A DNA stretch of 64,000 nucleotides from Chitinophaga hostae (GCF_018224885.1 NZ_JAGTXB010000028.1:30683-94682), one strand, 5' to 3'; positions 8,446-17,457 are shown, counted from the stretch's first letter. The notes: generated from the sequence alone by a model not told the origin. Numbers and translations: made by a program.

Positions 8446-9381
8446 TTACCGGATCACGGCAGCCGGAAGTATATTGCTGATATGGCATGCTTCTTCCAGC
8501 TGCAATACTTCACCAAGTCCGTTAAGCAGCTTTTTTTCGATATACTCCCATTGGTCACTTGCTGTATAACCACTAAAGGCGGAGCGGCATATCGTAATGA
8601 TATCAGGGGTAATATTGTTTTGGGTAAGGGTGTTGATGAAGTTGTCGATCCGGTGGTCAATAGTAGTTTCAGACACTTTAAGAATGCTGGGATAGGTGTC
8701 GGTATAATTATTAAATACGTAGAAATAACTATCGTTCAGCGTGCACACATCAATTCTGGGACCCAGGTAACGTAACCGGTGATATTTATCATTTACAAAA
8801 GATTCATATTCCTCCCTGGTGATCTCTATATATATTTCTTCCTGGGCATTAGGATCTCCGGAACAGGAAAAGTAATCCAGGTCTATATCCAGCGTAACAT
8901 TGGTGGCCTGGCCTGCCAGGTGCTTTTCTTCGCATAAAGCATACAAAAATTCCTTGTGCATGTTTTCGGAAGCGAATTTGTCATTCAGATTTATCAGGTC
9001 AGCAACAGGGCCGTAAATAATTTTCTTCCCATCATTGTTATAGCTCCTGACAAACATCTGGTGATGCGTGTTGCTTTTTTGAGTTCTGTGTTGTTGCTTA
9101 ATCCAGTATATTTTGTTGAACAAACCCTGGTAAGCAGCCGGTATGATAAATGATGCAATGGAAAGCTCGTCTTGCATAAATTGATGGATAGCATCAAGGT
9201 CTTTGCCTAACTGATGAATGCTGGTATTGGATTGTAAGCTCCCCATATCAGAGTGTTCATCAAAATGATAGAGGGTATTGGCCGATTCAGGCATCCATCC
9301 GTTTATAACACTATAGTGCCAAACATAAAAGGCTTCATGGTGTTCTTCTACAATGAATACCGGTATTTTTCTTTTTGACAT
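8446..9381 (-). CDS. UPF0489 family protein, probable peptide arginase
   Basis: A 311-residue protein of the UPF0489 family, which has an arginase-like fold. Metal-binding motifs in the arginase style are visible: FDEHSDMG (D41, H43, D45) and LDIDLDYF (D165, D167, D169). From established knowledge, a member of this family in landornamide biosynthesis (OspR) converts Arg side chains of a ribosomal peptide into ornithine; I recall this and could not check it here. The start MSKRKIPVFIVEEHHEA is typical, with the early His pair close to the N-terminus. It is directly upstream of an Arg-rich small peptide gene. Metal (probably Mn) dependence and peptide substrate are inferred. Confidence 0.85.
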   Translation of the reverse strand: MSKRKIPVFIVEEHHEAFYVWHYSVINGWMPESANTLYHFDEHSDMGSLQSNTSIHQLGKDLDAIHQFMQDELSIASFIIPAAYQGLFNKIYWIKQQHRTQKSNTHHQMFVRSYNNDGKKIIYGPVADLINLNDKFASENMHKEFLYALCEEKHLAGQATNVTLDIDLDYFSCSGDPNAQEEIYIEITREEYESFVNDKYHRLRYLGPRIDVCTLNDSYFYVFNNYTDTYPSILKVSETTIDHRIDNFINTLTQNNITPDIITICRSAFSGYTASDQWEYIEKKLLNGLGEVLQLEEACHISNILPAAVIR

Positions 9382-9409
9382 GGCAGCGGGTTTTCTTTAT
9401 CAGTTATCA

Positions 9410-9487
9410 TTACAAAAATAAACAGCGACTATCTATATGACAATTCCTATTTATTGATTTATATTCCTCTTTCTTGCTTGTAAACAT
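9410..9487 (-). CDS. Possible 25-residue peptide coupled to the oxygenase gene
   Basis: The stop of the preceding oxygenase gene and the ATG of this frame overlap as TAATG. The product begins MFTSKKEEYKSINRN and ends CHIDSRCLFL, with two Cys, two Arg and a hydrophobic tail. It fills most of an otherwise empty 105-base gap in a tightly packed operon. It could be a second small substrate peptide, a coupling peptide, or chance; there is no family evidence. Confidence 0.3.
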   Translation of the reverse strand: MFTSKKEEYKSINRNCHIDSRCLFL

Positions 9488-10035
9488 TAACGAACCTGGT
9501 ATTTTATCGCCATCGTAAAACGTGATGATTTGCAGATCCGGCTTGGTATGGAACCATTGTGTTCTATGGCCCCCGGAAAAATTACAAAACGACCGGGCCT
9601 GGGGAGTATACCAAGTTTTGTTTCTTTGTTTTCGTAGAATAAAGTCTCGCCTCCCCAGCTGTAATCCCATTCTTTATTGACGTAATACAGTACCGTGATA
9701 TCATTTTTGTTGACACTGCAATCCCGGTGCGGGTAAGCCATATCCCCGTAGTGACACATATTGATGTAGGCCCTGTACAGACTCATTTCTTCGATAGCAA
9801 TAAACTGGTTAAGCAAATCCCTGGCTGTTTTCCCGATCAGTAATTCGGTTTCAAACTTTTCGATGTTGAAATCAATGCTGAAGATGGGATATTCATCTGC
9901 ATGGCTGTCTTTTTCCTTCCTTGAAAAAGGAAGATCACAGGTGATATTGTAAAAGTCCAGTACTTCCTCCTGGGGCAGCATATTATCTATGATGTAAATG
10001 TTCTTTCCTGCAATTGTTTCTGTTTTTACTAACAT
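9487..10035 (-). CDS. Fe(II)/2-oxoglutarate oxygenase, prolyl-4-hydroxylase-like
   Basis: A 182-residue dioxygenase of the P4Hc type. The double-stranded beta-helix carries the iron triad H103-x-D105 (PHRDCS) and H159 (AIEHNGS), and R172 (SSRFTMAIKY) is placed to bind 2-oxoglutarate. GGETLFYEN and RPGRFVIFPG are typical of the fold. In this operon it probably hydroxylates a residue of the precursor peptide or a modified intermediate. It lies 18 bases after the JmjC gene. The target residue cannot be told. Confidence 0.85.
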   Translation of the reverse strand: MLVKTETIAGKNIYIIDNMLPQEEVLDFYNITCDLPFSRKEKDSHADEYPIFSIDFNIEKFETELLIGKTARDLLNQFIAIEEMSLYRAYINMCHYGDMAYPHRDCSVNKNDITVLYYVNKEWDYSWGGETLFYENKETKLGILPRPGRFVIFPGAIEHNGSIPSRICKSSRFTMAIKYQVR

Positions 10036-10053
10036 TGCTTGTTGTTTTATAGG

Positions 10054-10890
10054 TTATTGATGCTTTAGTCCTTCTGCAACGATCTGTTCAAATGATTCAA
10101 GGGCACGTAGGTTATTCGTTTGTCTGAAGTATTTGTAGACTTGTTGGTAATTCGTTTCATTGATGAAATTCTCCGTCAGGGAAATGCCGGCTTCTACGTT
10201 TAATACGGCATGCCACCATCCGCTGGGCGTGTATACTACATCACCTGGTTCCTGGATGCAGATCAAAGGGCTCGCATTTTCATAATCAGGGAATGTTTCA
10301 TAATCAGGGCTGAATACATTTACATCACCCTGATAAAGGCTGGATTCCTGCCCCGGAGGGAAGAAGAACCAGAGTTTTTTCCCTGAAATAACAGCATTCC
10401 AGGCACTGGTGTTCCAGAGATCCAGGTGCAGGTCGGAGCCGGTATTGGCGGCGCCAATGTAAATCCACGACAAAGCATATCGTCTTTTTTCCGCCGGCAT
10501 CAGGCGATACCAGCAATGAAAGCAGTCGGGCGTTTTGTAATGCTGGCTGAGTGCCGCCTGGATATGAAACTGCGTTTTGAAGTAAAAAGGAGGGGAGGAG
10601 GTACTTTTTTCTTCTTTTATATAATCAAAATAATCGCTTAGCAGAAACGCCTGTTTCTCTTTTATCTTTCCCATCCGGCGATCAGCATTTTCCGAAACAT
10701 GACCATAGTGTTTTCTTAAATAGTCTTCTGTCCATAATTTTGCGGCTGGTCCCCAGCTGTCAAAGTTGTCTTTGAATATTACGGGCTGTCCGCTGAATCC
10801 AAACGCTTCATTAAATTCTGCCAGCGGTGGTGTTCTTCCCTGTATGGCCTGTACATGAGGATAACGTGCTGAAATAAGATTAATATCCAT
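10054..10890 (-). CDS. JmjC/cupin_8-type Fe(II)/2-oxoglutarate hydroxylase
   Basis: A 278-residue protein of the FIH/JMJD6-like group. H155-x-D157 lies in GSDLHLDLWNTSAWN, distal H227 in YTPSGWWHAVLN, and K172 in the ISGKKLWFFFPPG strand fits 2-oxoglutarate binding. Such enzymes hydroxylate Asn, Asp, His, Lys or Arg side chains in proteins and peptides. The ATG at 10890, 10 bases after the S8 peptidase stop, is preferred over an in-frame ATG at 10926 that would overlap that gene. In context it is a tailoring enzyme for the operon's peptide. Confidence 0.87.
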   Translation of the reverse strand: MDINLISARYPHVQAIQGRTPPLAEFNEAFGFSGQPVIFKDNFDSWGPAAKLWTEDYLRKHYGHVSENADRRMGKIKEKQAFLLSDYFDYIKEEKSTSSPPFYFKTQFHIQAALSQHYKTPDCFHCWYRLMPAEKRRYALSWIYIGAANTGSDLHLDLWNTSAWNAVISGKKLWFFFPPGQESSLYQGDVNVFSPDYETFPDYENASPLICIQEPGDVVYTPSGWWHAVLNVEAGISLTENFINETNYQQVYKYFRQTNNLRALESFEQIVAEGLKHQ

Positions 10891-10900
10891 AGTGTTTTTT

Positions 10901-12580
10901 TTATGAGAAAAAATGTCGGATTGCATCGAGTAATGGCACTGGGTCCGAAAGCATCAATAAGCAGCAGCCATTTGTTGCTGTATTTCGAAACAGTTGTTGT
11001 ATGCGGGTATATGATTCCTGGCATATATCGTCAGCCAACAGGCATAGAAAAAAAGTTTCCCGAAAAGTGCTTGTTAATTGCCTGAAAGTGGCTGCAATCC
11101 ATTCCTGAGGCTCTTTACCGGTAAGGTGAAGTATTACGCCGTCCGGCCGGGCATCTGCCAGGTGCGCAATAGCCTTATGGGAGTATTCATATACAGAAGA
11201 ACTGGCAACCATATACACGATCAGATCCGGTGTAAACTGCGCTTGTACATGCCGGTATAAATTGTTTAGCGCCACCTGATCCTGGCCTGCATTTAAATGG
11301 CGGGAGAAACATATTTCCCCCGGAAGATGATTGCTGAGAAGGCTTTCGGTAATATAAAAGCTGCTGTAGCCATTTTCTTCCAACACCCCCTTCAATATAC
11401 GCTTGAAAAACAGGTATTGCCAGTCTGCCGTGGCGCCGTATGAAGCCAGTACGGGCGTTTGGTTTCGCGGTAAACCGGTTTCATGGCCCAGATAGGGCGT
11501 TACAGGCGTATTGCCGGGATGCAGCAATAATTTTGGATAGTGAGGTACTATCGATGTCAATGCAGTAACATAGGGTAATAGTTCGTCATGGGAAACAGCT
11601 ATATTTTTCCCTTTAATGGCTGCTTCTTTTATCGCCTTATATTCATTGACAAGTATATTGTCCGGTACATCAGCTGCATGAGGTAATACGATCAACGTGT
11701 CTATTTCGGGTAGTGTTGCAACCAGGTTAGCGGCAGTCAGCAGCCTGGTATCTGCAGGTCCGCCGGCAAGGAAAGGAGCGGTGGTTCCTGTTATCCCCAG
11801 CGAATCTGCTACGCTGTGCCTGTACCTGATGAGCGGGCTTTGCAGATAATGCACTATATCCTTTTCCTCAACAGCAGGAAAAGGTTTGATAGGAATCAGT
11901 GTAGAAGTACTGTAGGAAAGGATTTTAGAAAGAAGACTGCTGTTCTCTCTTTCGCTGATTTCCTTCATTTCAGCTAATGCTGCTGTGAAAAAAGCAGCGG
12001 CATAGCTTGTTCCGCTTACCGTTTGTGTGGTCCCGTTGGTCCAATGTACGGATTGCGGTAAGCCATATGCAAGTACGTTAATAGCGCCTGTCCCCAGGTA
12101 TTTGTACTCCCGGCATCTTCCATTAACAGCGGTATATACCCCTGTAACAAACGGAAAGTAAGCAGGATAGCAAGATACAGCAGGATCATGGAATGCTGCG
12201 GCAACTATCAGGATACCTTTCAGGTAAGCAGAGAGACAGAGATCATATAAGGTGGTGGATGGTACCCGCGCCACAATTCCCATACTGATATTGATAATTT
12301 CTGCGGATGTTGCTGTCAGGCACCAACGGATACCCTCACATAATAGCTGTTCGCTAATAGCCGAGTCAGACGATAACTTAACGATAACCAGTTCTACGTC
12401 AGACTGCCAGCTGCATATGATGCCTGCAATGGCAGTACCATGCCCATCATCATCATTGTAATCGCTTTCGTAGGAAATGCTGCCATTCTGCTCTTTTATA
12501 GTGACACCTGAAATACGCTTGTTGTTGAAAATAGCATGCGTCATTGAAATGCCACTATCTATAATAGCTATTTTTTTCAT
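10901..12580 (-). CDS. Subtilisin-like (S8) peptidase fused to an unusual C-terminal domain
   Basis: A 559-residue protein. Residues 1-210 form a subtilisin domain that starts without signal or propeptide (MKKIAIIDSGIS). Its catalytic triad is D8, H47 (DGHGTAIAGI) and S192 (SGTSYAAAFF). The AAAGN oxyanion-hole motif is changed to AAAFH, with His131 in place of Asn, so activity may be altered. Residues about 245-559 form a second domain with two alpha/beta halves: IDTLIVLPHAAD near 290, then TPVLASYGATADWQYLFF near 375 and PDLIVYMVASSSVYEYSH and PDGVILHL later. The order resembles the DUF1611-like/clostridial peptide-maturation protein pattern (TIGR04066), with no intact P-loop; this is my recollection, not a search. 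It is presumably a cytoplasmic leader peptidase or maturation factor for the RiPP. Confidence 0.8.
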   Translation of the reverse strand: MKKIAIIDSGISMTHAIFNNKRISGVTIKEQNGSISYESDYNDDDGHGTAIAGIICSWQSDVELVIVKLSSDSAISEQLLCEGIRWCLTATSAEIINISMGIVARVPSTTLYDLCLSAYLKGILIVAAAFHDPAVSCYPAYFPFVTGVYTAVNGRCREYKYLGTGAINVLAYGLPQSVHWTNGTTQTVSGTSYAAAFFTAALAEMKEISERENSSLLSKILSYSTSTLIPIKPFPAVEEKDIVHYLQSPLIRYRHSVADSLGITGTTAPFLAGGPADTRLLTAANLVATLPEIDTLIVLPHAADVPDNILVNEYKAIKEAAIKGKNIAVSHDELLPYVTALTSIVPHYPKLLLHPGNTPVTPYLGHETGLPRNQTPVLASYGATADWQYLFFKRILKGVLEENGYSSFYITESLLSNHLPGEICFSRHLNAGQDQVALNNLYRHVQAQFTPDLIVYMVASSSVYEYSHKAIAHLADARPDGVILHLTGKEPQEWIAATFRQLTSTFRETFFLCLLADDICQESYTRIQQLFRNTATNGCCLLMLSDPVPLLDAIRHFFS

Positions 12581-12590
12581 GCAGTTTCAA

Positions 12591-13412
12591 TTACTTTAGA
12601 TAGGCGTAGTTAGACTCGTTGTCATAAATATTATCCAACGTATTAACCAGTTTCAGGAAGCGCTTGTAGTTCTTGAATCCCTGTGAAACTGCCAGGTTTT
12701 TTCCGGCCAGGAACATGTACGAGTCATCTATCTGGTATACCGGCATATCTTTCGTAACCTGGTCCATCAACGTAACCACTTCCCGCAATACCGGGTGATG
12801 CCTGGAAAGTACGATCTCTGCATCGAGTAATATCTTGATCAGCGGAAAATGAAGCCCATCGTTTTCCTGCTGCCGGTCAGCAAAAAAATCCTGCCTGGAT
12901 ATTTCGATGGTGTCTACGTAATAAAACAGGTCAGCCTGTTGTTCAAACAGTTCTTTTATTGTATCGAAACTGCTGCTTAGCTGATCGAATGGGAGAAACA
13001 GGCTGACTTGAAAGAATGCTTTCGTCTTATAAGACAGCGCAGCAAAGGCCTTCTCAAGTTGCTGTAATTTTTCATCTGTGCCTGCAATTTCCCTTAGACT
13101 GTAATTATATGCCTGAAGTTCCCGGACAACATAGGCTGCGCAGTCATAGGTCAAAAATGAATTGTCTTTTTGAATATGCTGCAGCCAGATGCTATTTACG
13201 CCCTTTATCTGTTGCAGCACTTCTGCTGTGATCTCATTTCCCCGCCACAGCTGATCTACAATAGCAGTACAATACTCCTGCAATAGATAGGAGGCGTTGT
13301 TTAGCTTGTCGAGCGCAATCTTTTTTTCGTTTTCAGCCTGTGCCGGGTCAATTCTCCTGTTTAAGTAAACATGGCTGAAGTTATTGGTGAATGGTTCGTT
13401 GAATAGCATCAT
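12591..13412 (-). CDS. Unknown helical protein of the RiPP operon
   Basis: About 273 residues, not recognised. It is mostly helical by composition, with many Leu/Gln/Glu/Lys, no membrane segments, no signal and no clear metal motif. The ATG at 13412 (or the next one at 13409) is preferred, since an upstream in-frame ATG at 13505 would overlap the radical SAM gene by about 50 bases. It lies 40 bases after the radical SAM gene and 10 bases before the peptidase gene, so it is a fixed operon member. Possible roles are a maturation partner, leader-binding scaffold or immunity factor; nothing in the sequence decides among them. Confidence 0.7.
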   Translation of the reverse strand: MMLFNEPFTNNFSHVYLNRRIDPAQAENEKKIALDKLNNASYLLQEYCTAIVDQLWRGNEITAEVLQQIKGVNSIWLQHIQKDNSFLTYDCAAYVVRELQAYNYSLREIAGTDEKLQQLEKAFAALSYKTKAFFQVSLFLPFDQLSSSFDTIKELFEQQADLFYYVDTIEISRQDFFADRQQENDGLHFPLIKILLDAEIVLSRHHPVLREVVTLMDQVTKDMPVYQIDDSYMFLAGKNLAVSQGFKNYKRFLKLVNTLDNIYDNESNYAYLK

Positions 13413-13452
13413 AGCTGACCGTGGTTTACATACGTTGAAAAATACTGCCCGT

Positions 13453-14934
13453 CTATTTATTGGAATGCCCTGTATTTTCTTTCTCCTGGTGGAATGGGAG
13501 GGCAATCATTTCCGGGTTTTCTTTCATTAACAGGTACTGGCTTTTTAATGCTGGTATGGTTTGCGTTTTCCAGTGGGTGCAGGGCGGTTTTTTGTTAATA
13601 GCCTGTACCGAACAGGAAAGTTGATCACAAACAGGTAAGTACTGACAATTGTAACAACTTTCATGCACCTCAAACCTGTCGTAGTTTAAATAATCAGTAA
13701 AGTCGGGCAGTTTATATCCTTCGGAAATATGATTAATGCTTCTTTTCTCATCATGAATAGTTTCCCAGCATTTATGGATGTATCCCTCAGGGTCGAGTAC
13801 TATGCCGTATGGAGATACCCAGGTGCCACACTCCTCCTGTAGTTCAGGCAACAGCCACTTCAGCCGGCCGCTTTTAATATTGTTGCCGGCAGCCCAGGTA
13901 TTGAAAATAGAAAGCTGTAATTTTCTGAATTCAAGCAATGCATCGAAGTATTCATGGGCATCCAGGCGGCTGCTGGTATCGTCTTCACCCGCTTCTTCGT
14001 AGGTGCGTAACCAGGCTACTTCTACACTCACCTGTTTATACCGTTGGGGCCAGATGCCATACTTTTCCAGGTCGGCGAATAACCGGGGTACCGAAGCGGC
14101 TACTTTTTTATCCAGGTTAATCCGGATGTTAGCCTGCATGCCGGCAGGCATCATGGACAGATTTTCCAGGATCTGTACATAATTTTTTTTGCCTTCTTTC
14201 CCCTTCAACGGGCGATAACTATCATGTACTTCCTGTGCGCCATCTATGGTAACCTGCACACTGTTAACATCATGTTCTTTCAGGAGAAACCAGTTCTCTT
14301 TGGTAAGATAGATGCCATTGGTAATAATATTAGCGCCATAAGGCATATTATTGGCCGCGCACAGTTCTTTCAGACGTGGTGTCAGCTTGATAATTGCCTC
14401 TCTGTTGATAAGGGGCTCGCCGCCATACCAGGTGATGTGAAGACCTTTCCATTTATCTACCTGGGATTGTTGAATCATATCTTCCAGGTATGATATGATG
14501 GACTGGATGTGGTTTTCGTTTTTCAGCGATTTATTCGGTTTGACAAATTCAAAGCAATAGGGACAACCCATATTACATACCATGGTAGTACCAATGGTCA
14601 AACGAATAGCGGCTTCTTTTGCTGTTTTCATAGAAGCCCTTTGTTCCTTGTATTTCCTGTGCAGCTCTTCCCTTTCCTGGATACTGTCGTCTATAAGAAA
14701 CCCCTTTTCATACAGATCAGGCACCATAACGGAGATACCAGGGTCGGTTACATCAACAGGAGTGCCGGCATTTTGTGAAAGTTGCAATAGATCCCCTGCT
14801 GCGGTGGGAATCACCATCAGACCTCCATTCAGCGTATTATAAATGAGATATTCCTCTTCTTCTTTGATGGGTATCAATACAGTATAGAAGCTGATTTTGA
14901 GCTGTGAGGGCATGGACGCCGTGACGTGTTGCAT
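13453..14934 (-). CDS. Radical SAM/SPASM peptide maturase
   Basis: A 493-residue radical S-adenosylmethionine enzyme. Residues about 15-85 look like a small winged-helix, leader-binding-type domain (YLIYNTLNGGLMVIPTAAG ... LYEKGFLIDD). The [4Fe-4S] motif CNMGCPYC is at C120, C124 and C127. ITWYGGEPLIN is the GGE strand of the barrel. A C-terminal SPASM region has many Cys (CGTWVSPYG, HKCWE, SCYNCQYLPVCDQLSC, PPCTHW) for auxiliary clusters. Enzymes of this group form thioether, C-C or C-O bonds, or epimerise residues in ribosomal peptides. The Cys-x3-Glu in the precursor makes thioether formation one reasonable guess. It starts 14 bases after the ABC exporter gene. Confidence 0.93.
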   Translation of the reverse strand: MQHVTASMPSQLKISFYTVLIPIKEEEEYLIYNTLNGGLMVIPTAAGDLLQLSQNAGTPVDVTDPGISVMVPDLYEKGFLIDDSIQEREELHRKYKEQRASMKTAKEAAIRLTIGTTMVCNMGCPYCFEFVKPNKSLKNENHIQSIISYLEDMIQQSQVDKWKGLHITWYGGEPLINREAIIKLTPRLKELCAANNMPYGANIITNGIYLTKENWFLLKEHDVNSVQVTIDGAQEVHDSYRPLKGKEGKKNYVQILENLSMMPAGMQANIRINLDKKVAASVPRLFADLEKYGIWPQRYKQVSVEVAWLRTYEEAGEDDTSSRLDAHEYFDALLEFRKLQLSIFNTWAAGNNIKSGRLKWLLPELQEECGTWVSPYGIVLDPEGYIHKCWETIHDEKRSINHISEGYKLPDFTDYLNYDRFEVHESCYNCQYLPVCDQLSCSVQAINKKPPCTHWKTQTIPALKSQYLLMKENPEMIALPFHQEKENTGHSNK

Positions 14935-14948
14935 AATTCAGTATTTAG

Positions 14949-16685
14949 TTATTTATGAAATGGTATTTGACTGTCTTCATATTTATCTTGCAGGAAGAAT
15001 AGCTGCCGGTAAGCGCCGTTTCCTTGCCATAGCGCTTCATGGGTACCGGTTTCAGCAATGCTGCCATTTTCCAGGCAGATAATTTCATCACATTGTCTTG
15101 CCATGCTGAGACGATGGGTTACTACCAGTATAATGCTATTACGGTATTGCGTCTGCAGCAGGTTTATGATAGCAAGTTCACTTGCGGTGTCAAGCGCAGC
15201 GGTTGCTTCATCCAGTATAATAAAGGCTGCTTCTCTTAATAGCGCCCTTGCAATGGCTACCCTTTGCATTTGTCCGCCAGACAGGCTATCGGTAGCTGTG
15301 TCCAGATCCTGTCCGCCGTTTTTCAACTGCTGGTAGATCCCTGTCATGCCCGCTGCGGCTTCAATATCTTCACAGGTGGCCCCGGGGTTTCCGTAAGAAA
15401 TATTCTCAGAGATCTTTCCCTTCAGCAAAGCAGCGCCCTGGGAAACAACTGCGACCTTGTTCATCCAGTCGTAAGTTCCTATATCTTCAAGCGGGGTATT
15501 ATTTATATATATCGACCCTGTTACAGGGATAAATTTGCAGAGAAGGTTCACCAGCGTGCTTTTGCCATCACCGCTTTTTCCAACGAGTGCATAGATCTGT
15601 CCTTGTTTCAAATGAAGACTGACCCGGTTTAATACAGGTGTGTTTCCATAAGCAAAGGACAATTCCCTGGTAGTAATATCTGTTATGGGATCTGGCAGTT
15701 TCTTTCTGCCTTCATATATATTTTCAACAGGGGTTTCAAGTATTTCCCGTATTTGCTGCATGGATACCGTTGCACGCAGCAGATCGGTGTATAGATTTAA
15801 TATTTCGGTTGAAGGGCTGTATATGCGATTGAGATATTGCAGGAAGGCAACCAGTGATCCGAGTGTCATGCCGCCTGCCAGCACATTTCTGCCTCCATAA
15901 CTCCATACTATAATGGGTCCAAGAGCCATCATAAATACGGCTATATTGTTGTTCAGGGATGATTTGATGGCCTGTTTAACATTCAGTAAACGTAGCTCCC
16001 GGGAGATTTTTTTCATGTTTTCCTGCTCAAACCGGTAAGTATTGCTCGCTCTTATCAACCTGATGTTTTCAAACCGTTCTATGAAGTATCCTTGCAGATC
16101 AGCCTGTTTGGCGCTTATCCATTTGAAATACAGTTTTATTTTGGGCGAGAAGTATTTGACGTTTAGGATAATCAAAGGAAAAATCACTGCCGATACAAGA
16201 AATAACCTGGTGTCCAGTATACATAGCATTGTTATAATACCCCCCAGCGTAATACCATTATTGATGATCCTGACGATTGTTTTTGTGAGCGCGGTTTCAA
16301 TGTGCTCTACTTCATCATCCATTTTTTGAATAATATCACCTGTTTTGTTTGAGGTGAAATAGGATAAAGGCATATGTAGCAGATGTGAGAATACTTTTAG
16401 TCGAATGTCGCTGACAACTTTGTTACTGATGTTTGCGTAGTAATAGTCAGCCAGGAAAGAACTGCCTATTCTCAATACGTATATGCCCACCAGTGTGATC
16501 AGTATCTTTGCCAGCATTTCGTAGCTATGTTGGGGTAAGGCAACATCTATGATGATTTTCAGCAGATAGGGTGAGGCGAGCATGCTTAGATTACTAAGCA
16601 GCATAAGCAATATAAGCACTATCTCTCCTTTCCAGTAAGGACGCAGAAACGGGAAGAACCCGGAAATAATACGAATGTTAACCAT
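14949..16685 (-). CDS. ABC exporter (fused membrane and ATPase domains)
   Basis: A 578-residue half-transporter of the MsbA/LanT type without an N-terminal C39 peptidase. Six membrane segments are followed by an ATPase domain with Walker A LVGKSGDGKST (Ser/Asp replace the usual Gly residues in part), signature LSGGQMQRVAIARALL, Walker B AAFIILDEATA and H-loop THRLSMA. It should export the finished peptide across the inner membrane. The lack of a C39 domain fits with a separate protease (the S8 fusion) removing the leader. Its start overlaps the regulator gene by 8 bases. Confidence 0.92.
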   Translation of the reverse strand: MVNIRIISGFFPFLRPYWKGEIVLILLMLLSNLSMLASPYLLKIIIDVALPQHSYEMLAKILITLVGIYVLRIGSSFLADYYYANISNKVVSDIRLKVFSHLLHMPLSYFTSNKTGDIIQKMDDEVEHIETALTKTIVRIINNGITLGGIITMLCILDTRLFLVSAVIFPLIILNVKYFSPKIKLYFKWISAKQADLQGYFIERFENIRLIRASNTYRFEQENMKKISRELRLLNVKQAIKSSLNNNIAVFMMALGPIIVWSYGGRNVLAGGMTLGSLVAFLQYLNRIYSPSTEILNLYTDLLRATVSMQQIREILETPVENIYEGRKKLPDPITDITTRELSFAYGNTPVLNRVSLHLKQGQIYALVGKSGDGKSTLVNLLCKFIPVTGSIYINNTPLEDIGTYDWMNKVAVVSQGAALLKGKISENISYGNPGATCEDIEAAAGMTGIYQQLKNGGQDLDTATDSLSGGQMQRVAIARALLREAAFIILDEATAALDTASELAIINLLQTQYRNSIILVVTHRLSMARQCDEIICLENGSIAETGTHEALWQGNGAYRQLFFLQDKYEDSQIPFHK

Positions 16686-17457
16686 GATTCACATTTGTAG
16701 CGTGCATATTCAGATGATAAACTTTGGGCGAACAACCTAAAACGCGATTGAAGCATTCATTGAATCTTTTTTCATTGCTGAACCCCGAAAGTGTTGCTAT
16801 CTCCTTCATTTTATAACTGGTTTTATCCATCAGCTTGATGGCATGTATTATCTTAAGACACAAGAGCATTTTTTTCGGCGATATGAGTCCTGATTTCTTG
16901 AAGTCTTTAATCAGGTTAAATTCGCTATAGTTAAACCGCTGGGCTATTTCCTGCACGGTCATTATTTTCTGATAGTATGATTCAATGTACAGGAGGATTT
17001 CTGTCAAGGCAAAGGAGCAGGCGGACAGCTCTACATTCAGTTCCCGCAGACTGGCTTTTACCTGGTTGTCGTTGATTATTCTGGCAAGTTCCCGGGGTAT
17101 CTCGTCTAATGTTGAGCTGCCAATTACATTTTTTATTCCATGTGCGCCACAAAGCCTGGCCAGTTCAATATTGTCCTTGTCGATGATCACCAGTACAGGG
17201 AGATCCGGGTAGCGATTATTATACAGGAGGATCTGATCGAGCCTGGACGGGGCGTTTTCCACCAGCAAATCAAATATGATACAGGATAATGATAACGGAT
17301 TTACCTTCATGGTCCGAATGCTGCTATCCGGATGAATGAATAATTCAAAATCATTTTTTAATAATTCCTGTAACCTTGTTACATAAAATTTGCTGCAACA
17401 TAATAAGCAACTGAAGATAGCCAGGGTCATATGAATTGATAGGTATGCGTTAAACAA
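16678..17457 (-). CDS. AraC-type regulator with degenerate receiver-like N-terminus
   Basis: A 259-residue protein. The C-terminal about 100 residues are the AraC double HTH (VQEIAQRFNYSEFNLIKDFK; EIATLSGFSNEKRFNECFNR). Residues about 25-130 resemble a response-regulator receiver (LSCIIFDLLVEN ... PVLVIIDKDNIELARLCGAHG ... TLDEIPRELARII), though the phospho-acceptor surroundings are incomplete. It overlaps the exporter gene by 8 bases and starts 7 bases after the receptor gene. It probably controls this operon in response to a signal carried by or through the receptor, but no site was found. The hydrophobic first 20 residues may mean a later start. Confidence 0.8.
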   Translation of the reverse strand: MFNAYLSIHMTLAIFSCLLCCSKFYVTRLQELLKNDFELFIHPDSSIRTMKVNPLSLSCIIFDLLVENAPSRLDQILLYNNRYPDLPVLVIIDKDNIELARLCGAHGIKNVIGSSTLDEIPRELARIINDNQVKASLRELNVELSACSFALTEILLYIESYYQKIMTVQEIAQRFNYSEFNLIKDFKKSGLISPKKMLLCLKIIHAIKLMDKTSYKMKEIATLSGFSNEKRFNECFNRVLGCSPKVYHLNMHATNVNHG

